NCBI GenBank assembly: GCA_024036415.1
Contig: JAMWET010003181.1
Coordinates: forward strand, 211,001-275,000
Direction of reading: 5' to 3'
Length of the DNA stretch: 64,000 nt
Origin: Prochilodus magdalenae
Lineage: Eukaryota; Chordata; Actinopteri; Characiformes; Prochilodontidae
Part shown: one piece after another, positions 12,140 through 31,269 of the stretch
Position numbering within the stretch: position 1 is the first letter of the stretch
Layout: each line of letters opens with the position of its first letter
The notes under the pieces: model-generated
What the model was told of the DNA's origin: nothing
Seen by the model: only the letters and a program-made list of their open reading frames with translations
The model's database searches: none
Made by a program: the position numbers and the translations under genes

Positions 12140-13010
12140 CTTATATACAAATGCATTATGTGTGGTGCATTATCCTGCTGGAATATCCCATCATTGGTGG
12201 AGTTCATGAAATCCATGGAAGGCTCCTAATGGCCATGAAACAAAGAAACACCGCAAGTACTGGTCATTGATGTGTTTAGGCGGATCAGTGGAACCAATCC
12301 ATGTCGTGAAGTATGACACCACAGTATAAAGCCACGACCAACCTATACAATATCTATCTAGATTCATCTAAACTGTGTTCTCTAAACAATGTTGCCAGTT
12401 CTCTAGGGTCCAGTAAGCAACCTCATAAACTCAAGTGTGGTGCTGTATCTGGTGTCATGGTGCTACCAGAGACACTCTGGTGGGTCTTCTGCTCCCATAT
12501 CTCAAAGTTAAAAAAGCTGCACAGACCTGTGGGATATCGTCACTGTCCAAAGAAAAACATGTATCTCCAAATTAGCAACTTTACAGGAGAGGCCAAAACC
12601 CAATTTAATTCTAATGCAAGTCAATGGAACCAGACTTTTTCCAAGTGATCTTTGGGCCATTTCTGTTTGTATGGAGATACATGTTTTTCATTGGACAGCG
12701 ACGATATGCATGTGGGGCCTCTTGCATTGAATGTAGAGGTGAATTCCTTGTCTGTTTGCATGGACAGTTCTAACCAGACTCATGATTATTAAGCACCTGT
12801 GGACGGCCACTGCTCTGTCCACTGTGGGTGGTAATGCTTTCTATGACATTCTGCATTCCTGGTACACATGTGACACTGTGAATCGAGGAATGTTAAGTGC
12901 CCACATGACTTTGAAAATTGAATGTCTTGCTTCTATGTCACCCACTATCATGCCTCACTCAAACTCTGAGAATTCACAACACCTTGCCTAAGCACACTGA
13001 CCAGTGTTTA
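12140..13010. mobile_element. Probable DNA-transposon relic with a nested MITE
   Basis: Blocks such as TGCATTATCCTGCTGGAAT and ATTGATGTGTTTAGGCGG resemble fish Tc1-type transposase DNA. The segment is interrupted by the small palindromic MITE at 12537-12704. No intact reading frame remains and the ends are uncertain. Confidence 0.4.
12537..12704. mobile_element. Palindromic 168-bp MITE with TA target duplication
   Basis: The ends are inverted repeats of about 32 bp. The left end begins TCGTCACTGTCCAAAG and the right end, read in reverse complement, begins TCGTCGCTGTCCAATG; both continue through AAAACATGTATCTCC. The element is flanked on both sides by TA. A second member of the family is at 42909-43138. 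It has no coding capacity and is presumably mobilised by a TA-targeting Tc1/mariner-type transposase. Confidence 0.8.
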
Positions 13011-13489
13011 ACCTCACTTACAAGATAACACTCCAGCCATCACCACTTCATAATCAGTGTATGTACTGCTATTCCATGACCTCTGATGTCAGTGAATAAG
13101 GATAATCCTATTAAGGAAGAATGACAGGAAATATCCAAGGTGCCAAAGGTTATGGTTCGCTTTAGTGAAGATGATGAAATTAATTGAAATCATTTACATT
13201 TATATGTCTACATAAATTAATGTTACTAATTATCTTATTTGCACATATGTAAAATATAAAATAATAGGTTAATTATTATTTACTATTATTAGTATTATTT
13301 AATCATTTTCCACCACACCCTTTTAGGGGTTAAGTATTAGGATAGCCAGCAAAGGTAGCCTATTTCACGGTGGACTAAACTAATAGGTAGGTCATCACCG
13401 AATGGACTACATCCTCCTGTCCGTCTGAAAAAGTGGGTGACATACTGTCTCTCTGTCTTTTCTTGCTCCTCCCTTCTTTTCGTTTTTGG

Positions 13490-13930
13490 AACTCAGAAGG
13501 TGAGATCACGCCCAACCAACGCTTTTCACGCTTTTCGGTCCTGGTTATGCTGGAGCAGGGGCAGGCTATGGGGGTCGGACTAAACCATTTCTTGTAAATG
13601 GTGGGGGGGTGTTAACACATAGTCTTTTTGGATGTTTACCAAAACCAAAAAAGTGACTGTTATTTTTAGATTTTGCAAATATTATATTTTATTAATGATG
13701 ACTTATATAAATATTAAAAACGTTATGATATTTTTAGAGCCACAGTCAGTCACAGGCCCTTAAAATCCCCCCAACCGTTATAGAATCCGGAAGGCAATCA
13801 GCCAAGCAGAGGGCGGTAGGCGGGGTTAGTCGGAATGAGGATGGAGGGGAAAAAAAAAAAAAACTACACCTCGCCTTACTATCAGCGTGAGCCCCACCCA
13901 CTGATTGTAGCCGGTTTAGAATGTTTTAGC
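13490..13930 (+). promoter_or_regulatory. slc7a1: Probable slc7a1 promoter region
   Basis: From here to about 14.6 kb, CpG dinucleotides become frequent against an otherwise CpG-poor background. A GC box (GGCGGGG) is near 13816. No TATA box is evident. The region lies directly before an exon-like segment ending in a strong donor at 14027, consistent with a CpG-type promoter of a widely expressed transporter gene. The transcription start cannot be fixed from sequence alone. Confidence 0.45.
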
Positions 13931-14026
13931 ACTTCTTCCTTGAAGGTCGACTAAGTCTGAATTTAGCGGGTAATTCCCGGCGTTTTTAAGGTTTAAGCTT
14001 TAACTATAACCTGAAGCTGCCACGAG
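13931..14026 (+). other. slc7a1: Candidate non-coding first exon of slc7a1 (approximate start)
   Basis: The segment ends CCACGAG followed by the donor GTAAGA at 14027. It sits in the CpG-richer stretch and is the best donor upstream of the coding exons. It would splice to the acceptor at 20886-20887. Mammalian CAT-1 also has an untranslated first exon separated by a long intron. An ATG with an immediate stop (ATGTTTTAG) lies just upstream, near 13921. The 5' boundary given is arbitrary. Confidence 0.45.
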
Positions 14027-14217
14027 GTAAGATGATATTAATTCGTGAAGTGTTTTTTATTCTGTTTTAGTTAGTCCTCACTGTTGTTTGCAGGAACAAA
14101 GTGGCCGTCAATGCGCTTCATCTGCATGTGTCTTATCTGTTAGCTCTAGCCCAGTCCCGCGCTGCCGCCTTCCCTGTAGCTACAGTAGCACATGGCCTGA
14201 GAGTCCATTTTAAAAGC

Positions 14218-14226
14218 TGATGCAAC
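14218..14226 (+). promoter_or_regulatory. Candidate amino-acid response element (C/EBP-ATF type)
   Basis: TGATGCAAC fits the composite C/EBP-ATF pattern TGATGNAAN that ATF4 recognises during amino-acid starvation. Mammalian Cat-1 is known to be induced through such an element near its first exon. Here it lies about 190 bases inside the inferred first intron. A nine-base match can occur by chance. Confidence 0.3.
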
Positions 14227-15884
14227 ACACTACTAGCGGTTGCGCGGTCTAAGTTACAGTAGGTTGGACCGGGATCTTTTAAAATCATTTAAACACACAT
14301 TCAGAGACGGTTTAATAAAAGAATCACATTAGAAACCACGCGTTTTCCGTTTTTCGCTCGGTGTGTAGGTCATGCCGTCTGGCGGTTACAGTAACCTGTC
14401 CTCATATGGACTCGCACCTCAGAACGTGAAACGGCTTAATCGTGATTTGTAGGCTTTCTATGAGGCGCTCTGCGCGCGCTAAGGTTTTACTCGCACGTGG
14501 CCGGGGCTCGGGTCGCGCGCCCCTTCTTGCTTTATGGGCATCCTCAGTGACTCGTCACTTCCTCCTTTTGCGGGGACGGGAGTCGACGGCGAGGACACTG
14601 TGGCTTTGTTAGGAAGGGGATCTGTGCTGGAAAATGCGGGATGCTGTCAGTGTTCCACTGTAAATTAGTTTAAGAAAAGGCTTAAATGACTCAGATCATG
14701 GAAACATCGCCATTCTCTGTTCCCGGTCTAGAACCTTGTTGGCAAAAATCCAAGTTCCTTGTTTTGGCGGTGTCACAAATGTCACACAATTATATATCTT
14801 TATATTCAGCTTAAGACAGTTCAGAGGTTTCCAACCGGTAATGTAATTTCTGGAAATTCATGAAATTTTACAAAGTGTATTAGTGTATGACTTGTGATAC
14901 AGAATGTCAGGGAAAAATCTTTACGCTTATTTTGCTGATAAACATCAACTATATATCACAAGTGACCCGAATTCTGTGTGCCTGCTTATAAACCTTTCTG
15001 TTTCTCAACAACTAACAATCATTAAGATATTCAGTTGTCTGTACCTGCTAACAGAGACAAACATGCCAGGAAAATATTCATTTATTCACGATGACTGTGC
15101 ATTATGTTTATGCAGTAAAGAATTCAGTAGCTGTGAAACGTAAGTAAAGCTAAAGATGCATACAGTGGCTGGCTTTTATCTACTCATGGAAATCCAGCTT
15201 TTCAGTCAGTGAAAGTCTGGAAAATGTTGTTTGACATTAGATTTGGAGCGGGAACCCTGAGTTTAGCCCCACCCATTTACACAGAAGTTATAAGGAGTGT
15301 TTCAGCCTGGGCTACTTTTTTGATTAAGGCACCTTAAAGGGCAGCCAATCAGAACAGAGCTGGTTTACATATATCAATCCAAAAGGTGCTGCAACAAAAA
15401 CATATTGTTTAGTTCTGAAGGATGAAGAGAGGCTGGGTATAATCTGTAAAACTGAATTATATCTGTTTGCATGCTCTTTATCTTATTAAGGGTGTAGTTT
15501 TTTTTTCTTTTCAGAAGCTTTGGCGTGATGTTTATGCTCTTGCCTGTGATTAACAATGTCTTATAGTTATCAAGTATCCTTGGAGTATGAGCGCTGATCT
15601 AAGATTAGATCTTATCAGTCTATATTGTTCAGTTAGTTTTTGATAAAAGGCATATGCTGATCCCAGATCAGCATTTGCACAATGAAATGTAGGGATCAGA
15701 CCAGTATAAGTATGGGGAGATGGCTTAAAAATTTTGGCATTAAACAGATGTTTAGATTTGACTTATGTTTGATGCTGCATTGAGTTGATCTCTGGAAGTG
15801 CAGCACTTAGCATTTACTAAGTGGTTAGCTGGGTTTGTAGCCCTAGAGGAATACACAGATTTTTATGTTATGATGTTTATGATA

Positions 15885-16025
15885 CTATTTTAGCGGTAGA
15901 GTGGAGGAGAAGTAACTTTAGGCCTTCTGGACATGTAACACGTGACAACAAACCGTCCTTCTTTGGAACCGACCACTGTGCATCCACACACAGGTTTTAC
16001 TGATGGTCTACAGCACCCTTTGTTA
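15885..16025 (-). mobile_element. Short Tc1-like fragment (32.3 kb family)
   Basis: Blocks such as GTGACAACAAACCGTC, GACCACTGTGCATCCACACA and GGTTTTACTGATGG match the transposase portion of the element at 32250-33060 in the same orientation. It is intronic in slc7a1 and non-functional. Confidence 0.6.
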
Positions 16026-19000
16026 GGACAGCTGTCTTTTATGGCATTTATGATACTAGCTTTCCCACATCCCACATTCGCCTAGCGAAAGACATCCCTG
16101 TTGGTTTGATTTCCTGCCTAAATATGATGCAGATTGGTTGTTTGGTTGTATATCCAGTTTGAGTGAGTGTCCCTGGTGGTCTGTACCAGTCCCAGATGCC
16201 CCAGTCAGGTGTGTTGTCATCAGGAAGGATGGAGAGCTGAACCACCTGTTGCTGTTTTAGGTGGCACAGCCAACCTTTTTTGAAACTCATTTGAAACAAA
16301 CAATTAAATGTCTGATCATGAGCAAACTCCTGGGCACGCAGGACATGCTTGTTTGCTATTTGATCAGTGTTTCTAAAAGAAAGAATATATCAGAGATTGT
16401 TTAAGGGTTTTCAAGGCATTTGAGGCTCTCACTAACTACAGCATGCCGTTCTTCCAGAGAGGAGGTGGCTGTGATGTCCATGCTCTTTGGCTAATGTCAT
16501 GATGTTTGTTTTTCATGGAAAGGGGTTGTGTTGTTTGGGTGTCATGACATTTTATTGGTCATGACCGAGAGTTTATGTTTGGAAAGGTCATGTCTAAATA
16601 ACAGAAGTGTAGGGGTCGGCAGCACTCGTCTTAGCAGCCCCTGAAATGAATTACCCTGTTGTTGGTTTTACAATCATGTGGTAGTTGCTTTTTTTTGTGC
16701 TCTTCAATTTGGAAATGAGAACCCTCCATGTTTAATAATAGCATAATGGGCAAGTGAGTACTCTCAGGAATAATTTTTAATCTGAGTAGGCGGGCAGTTC
16801 CAGGCTGTCTTGGTCTCCTCATCATGTTGCGGCGTACAATGGAAAAATAAATATTGGTGTAGCTGATCGTCTTACCCCATTCTTCCTAACTGTGCTCACC
16901 CTCATTACTGTCTGACGATTTCAGATTGAGTTTTCCTTTCTATACAGGGTGAGGCGGTACACATAATGTGACAGCCTGGTACACATAATGGCAGTGTGAT
17001 TAATCTAATGTTGAACATATTATAGATATATGGGGTAAGTTTGGAGACATTACAGGTTCTTGCTTACACACAGTCAGTCTGATCAAGGTCACTGAGCCAG
17101 TAAGCATACCGGTTCCTAGTAACAGCAGTTTTGGAACAGCTTTAAACATAAAAGTCAAACTGTCTGTTTTTCCCTAGTATGTTTGTACTGTACAATAACA
17201 GTTTTTTTCAGAAGTGGGTTTTGAAGTCTGAAGTATTGCTGTTGGAAAAATCTTACCGTTAACCCTCCGAGTAATAAATGTTTATTTAGTTCGGGGTTGA
17301 TCTGACAGCCTTACCATGTGACGGCTTACCATTCCGAAATGATCTCCTGTTCCTGTTGTGTCCCCACAACTCGATTGGTGGAGAATGGGGCTGGGCTCGG
17401 TCCCTGCCCACGATTTTGATTTATCTTCTGCTGAAAGAGGCATGAGTTACTATCAGTTTACAACTCCTCCCCATTGCTATATGTTTGGATAAGCTAGATG
17501 TTCTTGTTCTTTCTTTGGGTGTGACATTGCTGTGCATCTGTGTTGCGCAACTCTTTCCTTCCTGTAGCAGCGGCTGTCCCGCCCCACTCCCTCAAACCCC
17601 CCCCCTTGCCTTTATAGGTTTGATGTTTGTATAAAGCTCTGATAGACGGATGTTAAAGCCATGTGATGCTGTGGTAACCTCATCTGTCCTGCTTTCAGAA
17701 AGCTTATACACTCACAAACTGTTTGCACAGCTTAAAACTTTGTGTGGTTGTGTGATATTCTTGAAAATACACTGATGATGGTGGTGGTGAAGGTGGTGAT
17801 GATGATGATGATTGATCAGGTAGGAGCCCAGAGTGATTACTTGAGGTATTTTATTGCAGAAGATGTAGATGTAGGTATTGCGTTGTAGTACATTCAGCAG
17901 TATTGTAGCAGATGTGCACTGAGCTGTCACAGATCAGTTTCAGTAAAGGACACGTGTGCACTCCTGGCAGCCGCTTTTGCTGTTCTGACTCAGCCAGAGA
18001 GGGTGTTGCACTCGTACTTGGCGGACAGCCACAGAAATCCTGCCTTCATTGAACTTCCTGAAAATGCTACGAGTGGATTCCTCTGATGGCGTGTTCCCAT
18101 AGCAGCTCACAAAAGACAGATCTTGTCTTTTCTTGTGAATTTGAAAGGAGGACATTATGTGCTTAAAGGGGCTGGAGAAGTTATTCACCCCATTTTAATC
18201 ATTTACAGCTGTCAAGCTGTGTAATTTTAATTGAAGTTAAAAGACCTTTTTATAAAGTTCAAAGAGAAACACTTCTGAGCATGCTCTCAGATGCAGGGAT
18301 TTTGCCTTCATGGTGGCCTGATCTGCCCATGCTTTGCCCACACATGCCTTTATTCTTAGTAACTGTTGCTAGGTTAGGCAAGCTTTACATGAAACTGGAA
18401 AAAGTCCCAGTCATCCTAATGAGAAATTTTGCATATAGCACCAAAAACAGTCACCGCATGACATTGAATTTCGAATTTAAAGTCACACCGCACTACCCAG
18501 CTGCAAACAGTTGTTGTAGCCTGTTAAAGCTAGCCTTGTAGGAAATGACAGCATAGAATTCCACCATGTTGACATTGGCTCACTTCATGATGGGGGGTGG
18601 CTCCATAGTACCTTTAATACCTACTGCCTTTAATACAAGTTTTAATATCAGCTACTAAGCTGTTATTAATACATTTGTCTGGATGTGTTGCTAAATTAAA
18701 TTAAAAGCTTTGGCTATTAATTAGGATATTAAACAAATATCTTTCTCCTTCAATGGAAGAAATACATAGATATTTAAAAACAGTGCGACTTTCTGAAGTG
18801 TTGAAGCTTCTAATGCACTCTAAACATAGACGTTCTGACCAAAACTATGTAGTCTGCTACTGCCTCCTCAATAAATTTGATAGCACGCCTTTCTTTTGTC
18901 TGCCATTGATCAGCGATATGCCCACTCGTATAAGCACACACATGAACTCTATTAATGCGCCAAGATATTAAAATTTGTCCCTAATGGACAGTGGGACACA

Positions 19001-20905
19001 GTACTGCATATAGGCCTTATGTGAGTTATAGTCATATGGCCCCGACCCATATTCAAAATACCTTTTCTAATTTTGTATTCCCTTGCATGATTACCTCGCC
19101 AGCTTTTATCTGTTTATGTTATCAGGTTTATGTACAATTGTTTATAGTTGTATTACTCTGTCATCCTCTCAAAAAATTGTGCCGGATTCGCTGTTGTAAG
19201 CTGCATGCTTCATTTCTAACAAAACCAGTCGCCCTATTAATGTTGAAGAACGTTTATGAACAGTAATGTTAAATCCATCTATTCACATTGGAATAGTTGT
19301 TTGTTTGGACATAAAATAAAGTTAAATGAATTTTTACATTTTTTAATTAAAATGAATTTTTTTTGACCCATTGGTTAAATAACTTGTTGATTTGTTGGTA
19401 AACCGTTAATCCATTAATCGTTTACGCCCCTACTATAAGTGTAAGCTTTCTGAATTCATCTCCAGAAGTTTACATTGAAAGAATCTTAACAGGAACTGAT
19501 CACTTTCGCTGTAGACAAGCGCTAACTGCTTCTTATTGTCTTTCATTCATCTGTAGCAATGTTAGCATTCTTGGATGAACTAGTCATTTAAACCCTTGAC
19601 TTGGTGTCATATGAAGTTTCTCATGTGAAGGGGGGGAGGCCACAGGCAGGGATCGTGCCAAAGTGACAGACAGTCAAGTAGGTGGTGGTCATGCCCCCCA
19701 CAGCTGCTGGAGTCACCCTGTCATGTGACCCAGTCGTGTGCTATTTGTAGGACACAAGCTTGAAGGGGTTAATAGCTACAAAGACATCTGACGTGTACCC
19801 GGATCACCGACCAGCACACGTTATAAACTCGTCTCCATGCATGTATTTTTCCGTACCTGAGAGTGAAGCCCAGTTCTTTTGGTTAGCGTGTGGTCATTTT
19901 CGGTTTGTTATTTTATGTGAGAGGGGAAACGGTTGTAGTGTTATGTGAAGGGTGGTTTCTGCATTCTGGGTGTTGCTCTGTGGTTTGAGTGGTGCGATTC
20001 GGTAAGTGAAAGTTTTGGTGTGATTTTGAAGTGGTCTTGTAGCGTAGGAGAGTGTTTCATCTTGGTTTTATTTTGGAGTGTCAGAACAGTTTTGGCTCTT
20101 GTACCCTTTGGACTGGGCTGTCTGTACATGTCTTTGATGACTACATGCTACGGCATTTGTTCAAGAAGAGCTTAACCTCCTAAATGCATTATATTTATAA
20201 AATATGCTTTTATCCCTTCACATTTAGACTAATGCAGTACTAGGTGTGTTTATATTCCCATCAAAGCTGGGACTTTGTTATACTATGCAATGGCACTCTA
20301 GTGTGGCATCATCCGAACATGATCCTGTTTCAGCACTGCACGTTAGCTTGGTGACGCAGGCACTGTGTCCATGTGTTTGACGAGTGAGTAAGTTTCCTAA
20401 AAAAAGATCCTACTGTAAAGTCTATTTGATACCTCACTAACTTTCCCCCGGCATGGTAAGTTGACAGTGTCTACTTCAGCCCAGAGCTAGCTATAAATCA
20501 GACTACTTTTGGCTGTAGGGCCGAGCTCTAAGCTGAACTACATTTGGAATCTGCCTGGGAAGATCTCTGATATAATAAGAATCGTCACCGCTTTAAAGAC
20601 GCAGTGTGTGGTTTCAGGAAAACACAGCCCTGAAGTTCTGTATTATGAAAAAATGGAGCTGGAGCTCATTACCAATTCAAAAGAATAAATTCAAAAGCCC
20701 AAACTCACTTAAAACCTTTAAACAAACAACTTTTTAATTCATTTAAAGCAGGCGCTGGTTCACAGACTAGTAGCCAACATCTTGTGCAGAATGAGATGAT
20801 TCTTAACATTGTTGTTTGTCACCTCTTCATTCATTTATCTCCTGTGTTAATTCTGTCTGTAATAAGTGCTTTTATGTTTTGTTTTAGGTCCCTGACCCAG
20901 CTGCT

Positions 20906-20990
20906 TTGTGTGTGTGTGTGTGTGGGTGAGTGAGTGTGAGTCTGTTTGTGTGTGTGCGTGTGTCTGTGTGTGTTCGTGTGAGTGAGCTGT
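20906..20990 (+). repeat. slc7a1: GT-rich tract in the slc7a1 leader
   Basis: GTGTGTG with GAGTGAGT variants fills most of the untranslated part of the exon that carries the start codon (20888-21006). The leader has no upstream ATG in this exon. It would give a GU-rich 5' UTR directly before the initiator. Confidence 0.85.
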
Positions 20991-21006
20991 GTGAGACATC
21001 TTCATC

Positions 21007-28335
<7,329 letters not shown>

Positions 28336-28712
28336 AATGCACCCGTGCCTTTAAGACTTCATTTTGTCCCACTGCAATGATTTGACTTGAAATCAACATT
28401 TTGGGAATGCCTTTGGCTCGTTGTAGCAACTCACTATCAAGGCACCCTAATTACATGGCATGATGCTGTGCCAGGTTTACAGCATTAACAGCTATCATGC
28501 TGATTTACTGTTACTTCATGAATTTGTTCACTGACGTCACGTTTCTTTAGCAGTGCTCTTGCATGCAGATGTGCTGCGTGCTCTGTTGCAATCAACCAAA
28601 CGACTGTTGCTTAAATATCTTGCCAAAGTATGTCTCATTTGAACTGTGCCGTAAGGTGTGCAAGACGTATATGTGTATATTTGGCTTTTGTATGAGCTGT
28701 TTACAGGAACTG

Positions 28713-28720
28713 TGTACATA
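28713..28720 (+). promoter_or_regulatory. Pumilio response element in the slc7a1 3' UTR
   Basis: TGTACATA is an exact match to the Pumilio consensus UGUANAUA on the transcript strand, inside the inferred 3' UTR. A second identical site is at 30013-30020. Confidence 0.35.
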
Positions 28721-29840
28721 GGTGTTACGCGTGTGTGTGTATACGGGTGAATGATTGCACTCGGATGACGGTGGATTTTTCTTCCACTGATTTTCCATTA
28801 GCTTTAAGAATGACTGCACATCTTCACGTGCGAATGTGTCCCTGGTGACTACACGTAGCTCCACATGCTGGCATGGCATGCATCTGAATGCAGTTCTGTT
28901 CTAAGTTTGAATTGTCCCGGATGCAGCTACGCTGTCGCGACTGGGGGCGAACACAAAGGTTGTGTGCGGTGTATTTATTGCTCTCTGGGAACTGTAAGTG
29001 TAGTTCTCAAACCTCTCGAGTCTAAGGCCTTCTTCATGAGTAGTATCACTGCGAGCTCCAGTTTTGCGCCCCCCTTCACTTGGGGACCAGGTGTTGGCAG
29101 AATCTTGTCCATTTTCTGGGTTTTTGCAGCTGTTGCTCACCTGCACAAACACCATGGCCCTCTTCTCTGACAGCACATGTAGCTTATGTGGGCACGGTAT
29201 TGCAGTTAATTGTGACTTTGCTGGCACGTATGTCATTTTAATAATGCTAACGTCTACCTTTTTTAACAAGTACAACTTTATAGAAATAAAATATTTAATA
29301 ATAATAATAAGAAGAAGGTGAAAACCTTTCTCTGTGCCGACCTGTGGGGAACTGCTCACTGGGAACTATGGAAAAGCGACAGTGAGGAAAACGACTAGGG
29401 GCAAGACTAGGGGAAAGAAGTGTTTTCTTTTCTCTATTATATTTAAGGATGGGGAAGAATTGCAGTGCCTTTGTGTAGGTCAGTTTCTTTAGTGGTCAGA
29501 TACGTTGTACGCATGGTGCTTTTTGATAGCATTTTTTTGTATTATGTTGGTTTCCGTTTCCGTTTGGGATTATTGTACTTATTTATGTCGGGTTTTGTCT
29601 CAACGTTTTTGTACATTTTGAGCCAAGCTTAAGTCCACCTTCTTCTCCCTGACTTGACCTGATTGCAACAGACATTTTTTTTCCTTTTCTTTCATTTTTA
29701 TTTTAAAGGTACATTTATTAAAAACTCTGTCTCTCTGTCAAAAAAATGGTTGTTGGATTTATAATTGTACAAATTTATACATGGTGGTCGATATAATCCA
29801 CTTTATTTGTATGTATTGCTTAGCAGTATCTCAGAATGAA

Positions 29841-29846
29841 AATAAA
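29841..29846 (+). terminator. slc7a1: Polyadenylation signal AATAAA for slc7a1
   Basis: Canonical AATAAA about 1.5 kb after the stop codon, followed by T-rich sequence. It is the best candidate for the main 3' end. Confidence 0.5.
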
Positions 29847-30012
29847 ACAGTATAGAATTGTCCCAACCCTTCATACACTAAAGAGGAAACTTGGAAAACA
29901 CTTCTATTTTACTTTATTTTTTTTTGTTACGTTTGTTAAAATAATTGAATTGGTGGATGAATATTAAACTTTTGTTTGCTATATGTACAAAGATCTTTTC
30001 ATGTACATTTCA

Positions 30013-30020
30013 TGTACATA
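30013..30020 (+). promoter_or_regulatory. Second Pumilio-type site
   Basis: TGTACATA lies 19 bases before the distal AATAAA at 30040. Several TGTACA blocks are clustered between 29985 and 30020. It is relevant only if the distal polyadenylation signal is used. Confidence 0.3.
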
Positions 30021-30039
30021 ATGCTATTGTTTTTTTCCC

Positions 30040-30045
30040 AATAAA
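30040..30045 (+). terminator. slc7a1: Distal polyadenylation signal AATAAA
   Basis: Canonical AATAAA preceded by a T run. It is a possible alternative 3' end for slc7a1, about 200 bases after the signal at 29841. Confidence 0.35.
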
Positions 30046-30049
30046 TTAT

Positions 30050-30860
30050 TTCTTTGTAAAAATCTGTGGACCTAATTTTGTTCATAATCAGCTGTACTGC
30101 AATCTCAAAATCTCAAATTATGTATCAGTAACACCATCGTGTAGGCTAAAAAGTCCTTGTGCTAGCCTGGGCAATGACATTTCAAGTACTGCTCCATTTT
30201 TCAGAGAGCATTTAAAAGGAAAGTTCTGAAGTGCAGTACCTGCAGTACTGACTGGGTGTACTAGCTAGCCCAAAAACTAGGAGGGGCACATTGTACAGTT
30301 TGGAGCTATTCCTGATCTGGCATAGCTGATGTGGCTTAGGGATTGATGTCTAGTCGATCCGGTCTGACAATAGGAAAATGCCAGTGCTGTGCAATATGTC
30401 CTTCATATCAGTTTATTTTTCATTACTCAAAACTAGGGGACACTCCTGGGTAAAGAAGACTGGCCCAAAATAGCAAAATTCTTTGGATTAACAGCAGATA
30501 ATTAAAGAATCAGATTCAGTGGCGTAGTCCTAGTCTGGCAGGTTTTTCCTTTAATTTTTTTGGGGGGAAAAGTGACGTTTTTGTGGGCAAACAGTCCATA
30601 CTGTCCTACTCAGCACCGATGACTTTAAACATTTGAAATATTCAATTAAACTTTATTATTGTACCAATACAGGGTTAACACTGCCGACAGTTTGTGTTTG
30701 ATGTAACACACAATAATCTGTATAAGGTTTAGTTCTAGGCCCTGACCATATCAGAAAAAAACATTGTATTCTGGGCTTCTGCGTCTTTTTTTTTTATTTT
30801 GACCCAGGAGTGTATATATTTTAAGAAGTGCACCTACACCACCGTCGACTAAATGAATGT
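30050..30860. other. Intergenic sequence without recognised features
   Basis: Downstream of the slc7a1 polyadenylation signals. No exon, conserved protein fragment or clear repeat is visible. Confidence 0.4.
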
Positions 30861-30864
30861 GTTT

Positions 30865-30985
30865 GCATCCTAAAGACTCTACAGGCTACACATAACAGTT
30901 TGAACTAATGAGATGTCTGAATAAATACATATCCTGATTTACCACATATACTCTGGATGTATCACACTTATGTTTTTGCAATATC
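30865..30985. repeat. Fragment of the element that hosts the MITE at 42.9 kb (empty-site copy)
   Basis: The blocks AAAGACTCTACAGGCT, GAGATGTCTGA and AATACATATCCTGAT match 42825-42900. The sequence then runs CCACATATACTC without interruption, where the 42.9 kb copy has a 230-bp insertion between the two TA dinucleotides. It therefore preserves the pre-insertion state. Confidence 0.8.
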
Positions 30986-31173
30986 ACCATCTATAATGTC
31001 TATTTTTTCAATTGACCAAATTTGCAGTGAGCATTTTTAAAATGTTGCCTGTGGTACTGAATATTTTAAAATCATATAAGTAGAGGTCTAGCTTTAGAAC
31101 TCTGGAAAAGGTACTGAGATGAGTTTTTGTAATGTTAATTCAGACAAACTCTAAAGGTGTTGCAAATGCATTT

Positions 31174-31188
31174 CCACTAGAGGGCAGT
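31174..31188 (+). promoter_or_regulatory. Full-consensus CTCF-like motif
   Basis: CCACTAGAGGGCAGT matches the CTCF core consensus CCASYAGRKGGCRSY at every position. It lies between the 3' end of slc7a1 and the candidate mtus2 promoter, a plausible insulator position. Occupancy is inferred. Confidence 0.5.
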
Positions 31189-31269
31189 GTATTTCACAAG
31201 AGAACTGACTGTATGGAAGATGTCCATATAAGGGAAATCTGAATTTCTTTCTTTTTTAAACACTTTTTT

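Larger units (their letters stand above)
14027..20887 (+). other. slc7a1: Long first intron of slc7a1 (inferred)
   Basis: About 6.9 kb between the inferred donor at 14027 and the acceptor TTTTAG ending at 20887. It contains a Tc1 relic near 15.9 kb, a GAT/GGT triplet-rich run near 17.77-17.81 kb, and otherwise unremarkable AT-rich sequence. The first 600 bases remain CpG-rich. No separate gene is supported inside it. Confidence 0.45.
28336..29870 (+). other. slc7a1: 3' UTR of slc7a1
   Basis: Sequence from the TAA at 28333-28335 to the polyadenylation signal region. It is U-rich and contains an ATTTA-type AU-rich motif (ACTTATTTATG near 29578) and a Pumilio-type site at 28713. It also holds possible early signals (AATAAA near 29285) and a clear AATAAA at 29841. 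Mammalian CAT-1 mRNA likewise has a long, regulatory 3' UTR. The exact cleavage site is inferred. A longer form could use the signal at 30040. Confidence 0.6.

Noticed and set aside
17760..17815. A His-rich peptide-coding segment
   Set aside because: It is a short GAT/GGT triplet-rich run in the first slc7a1 intron read on the opposite strand.
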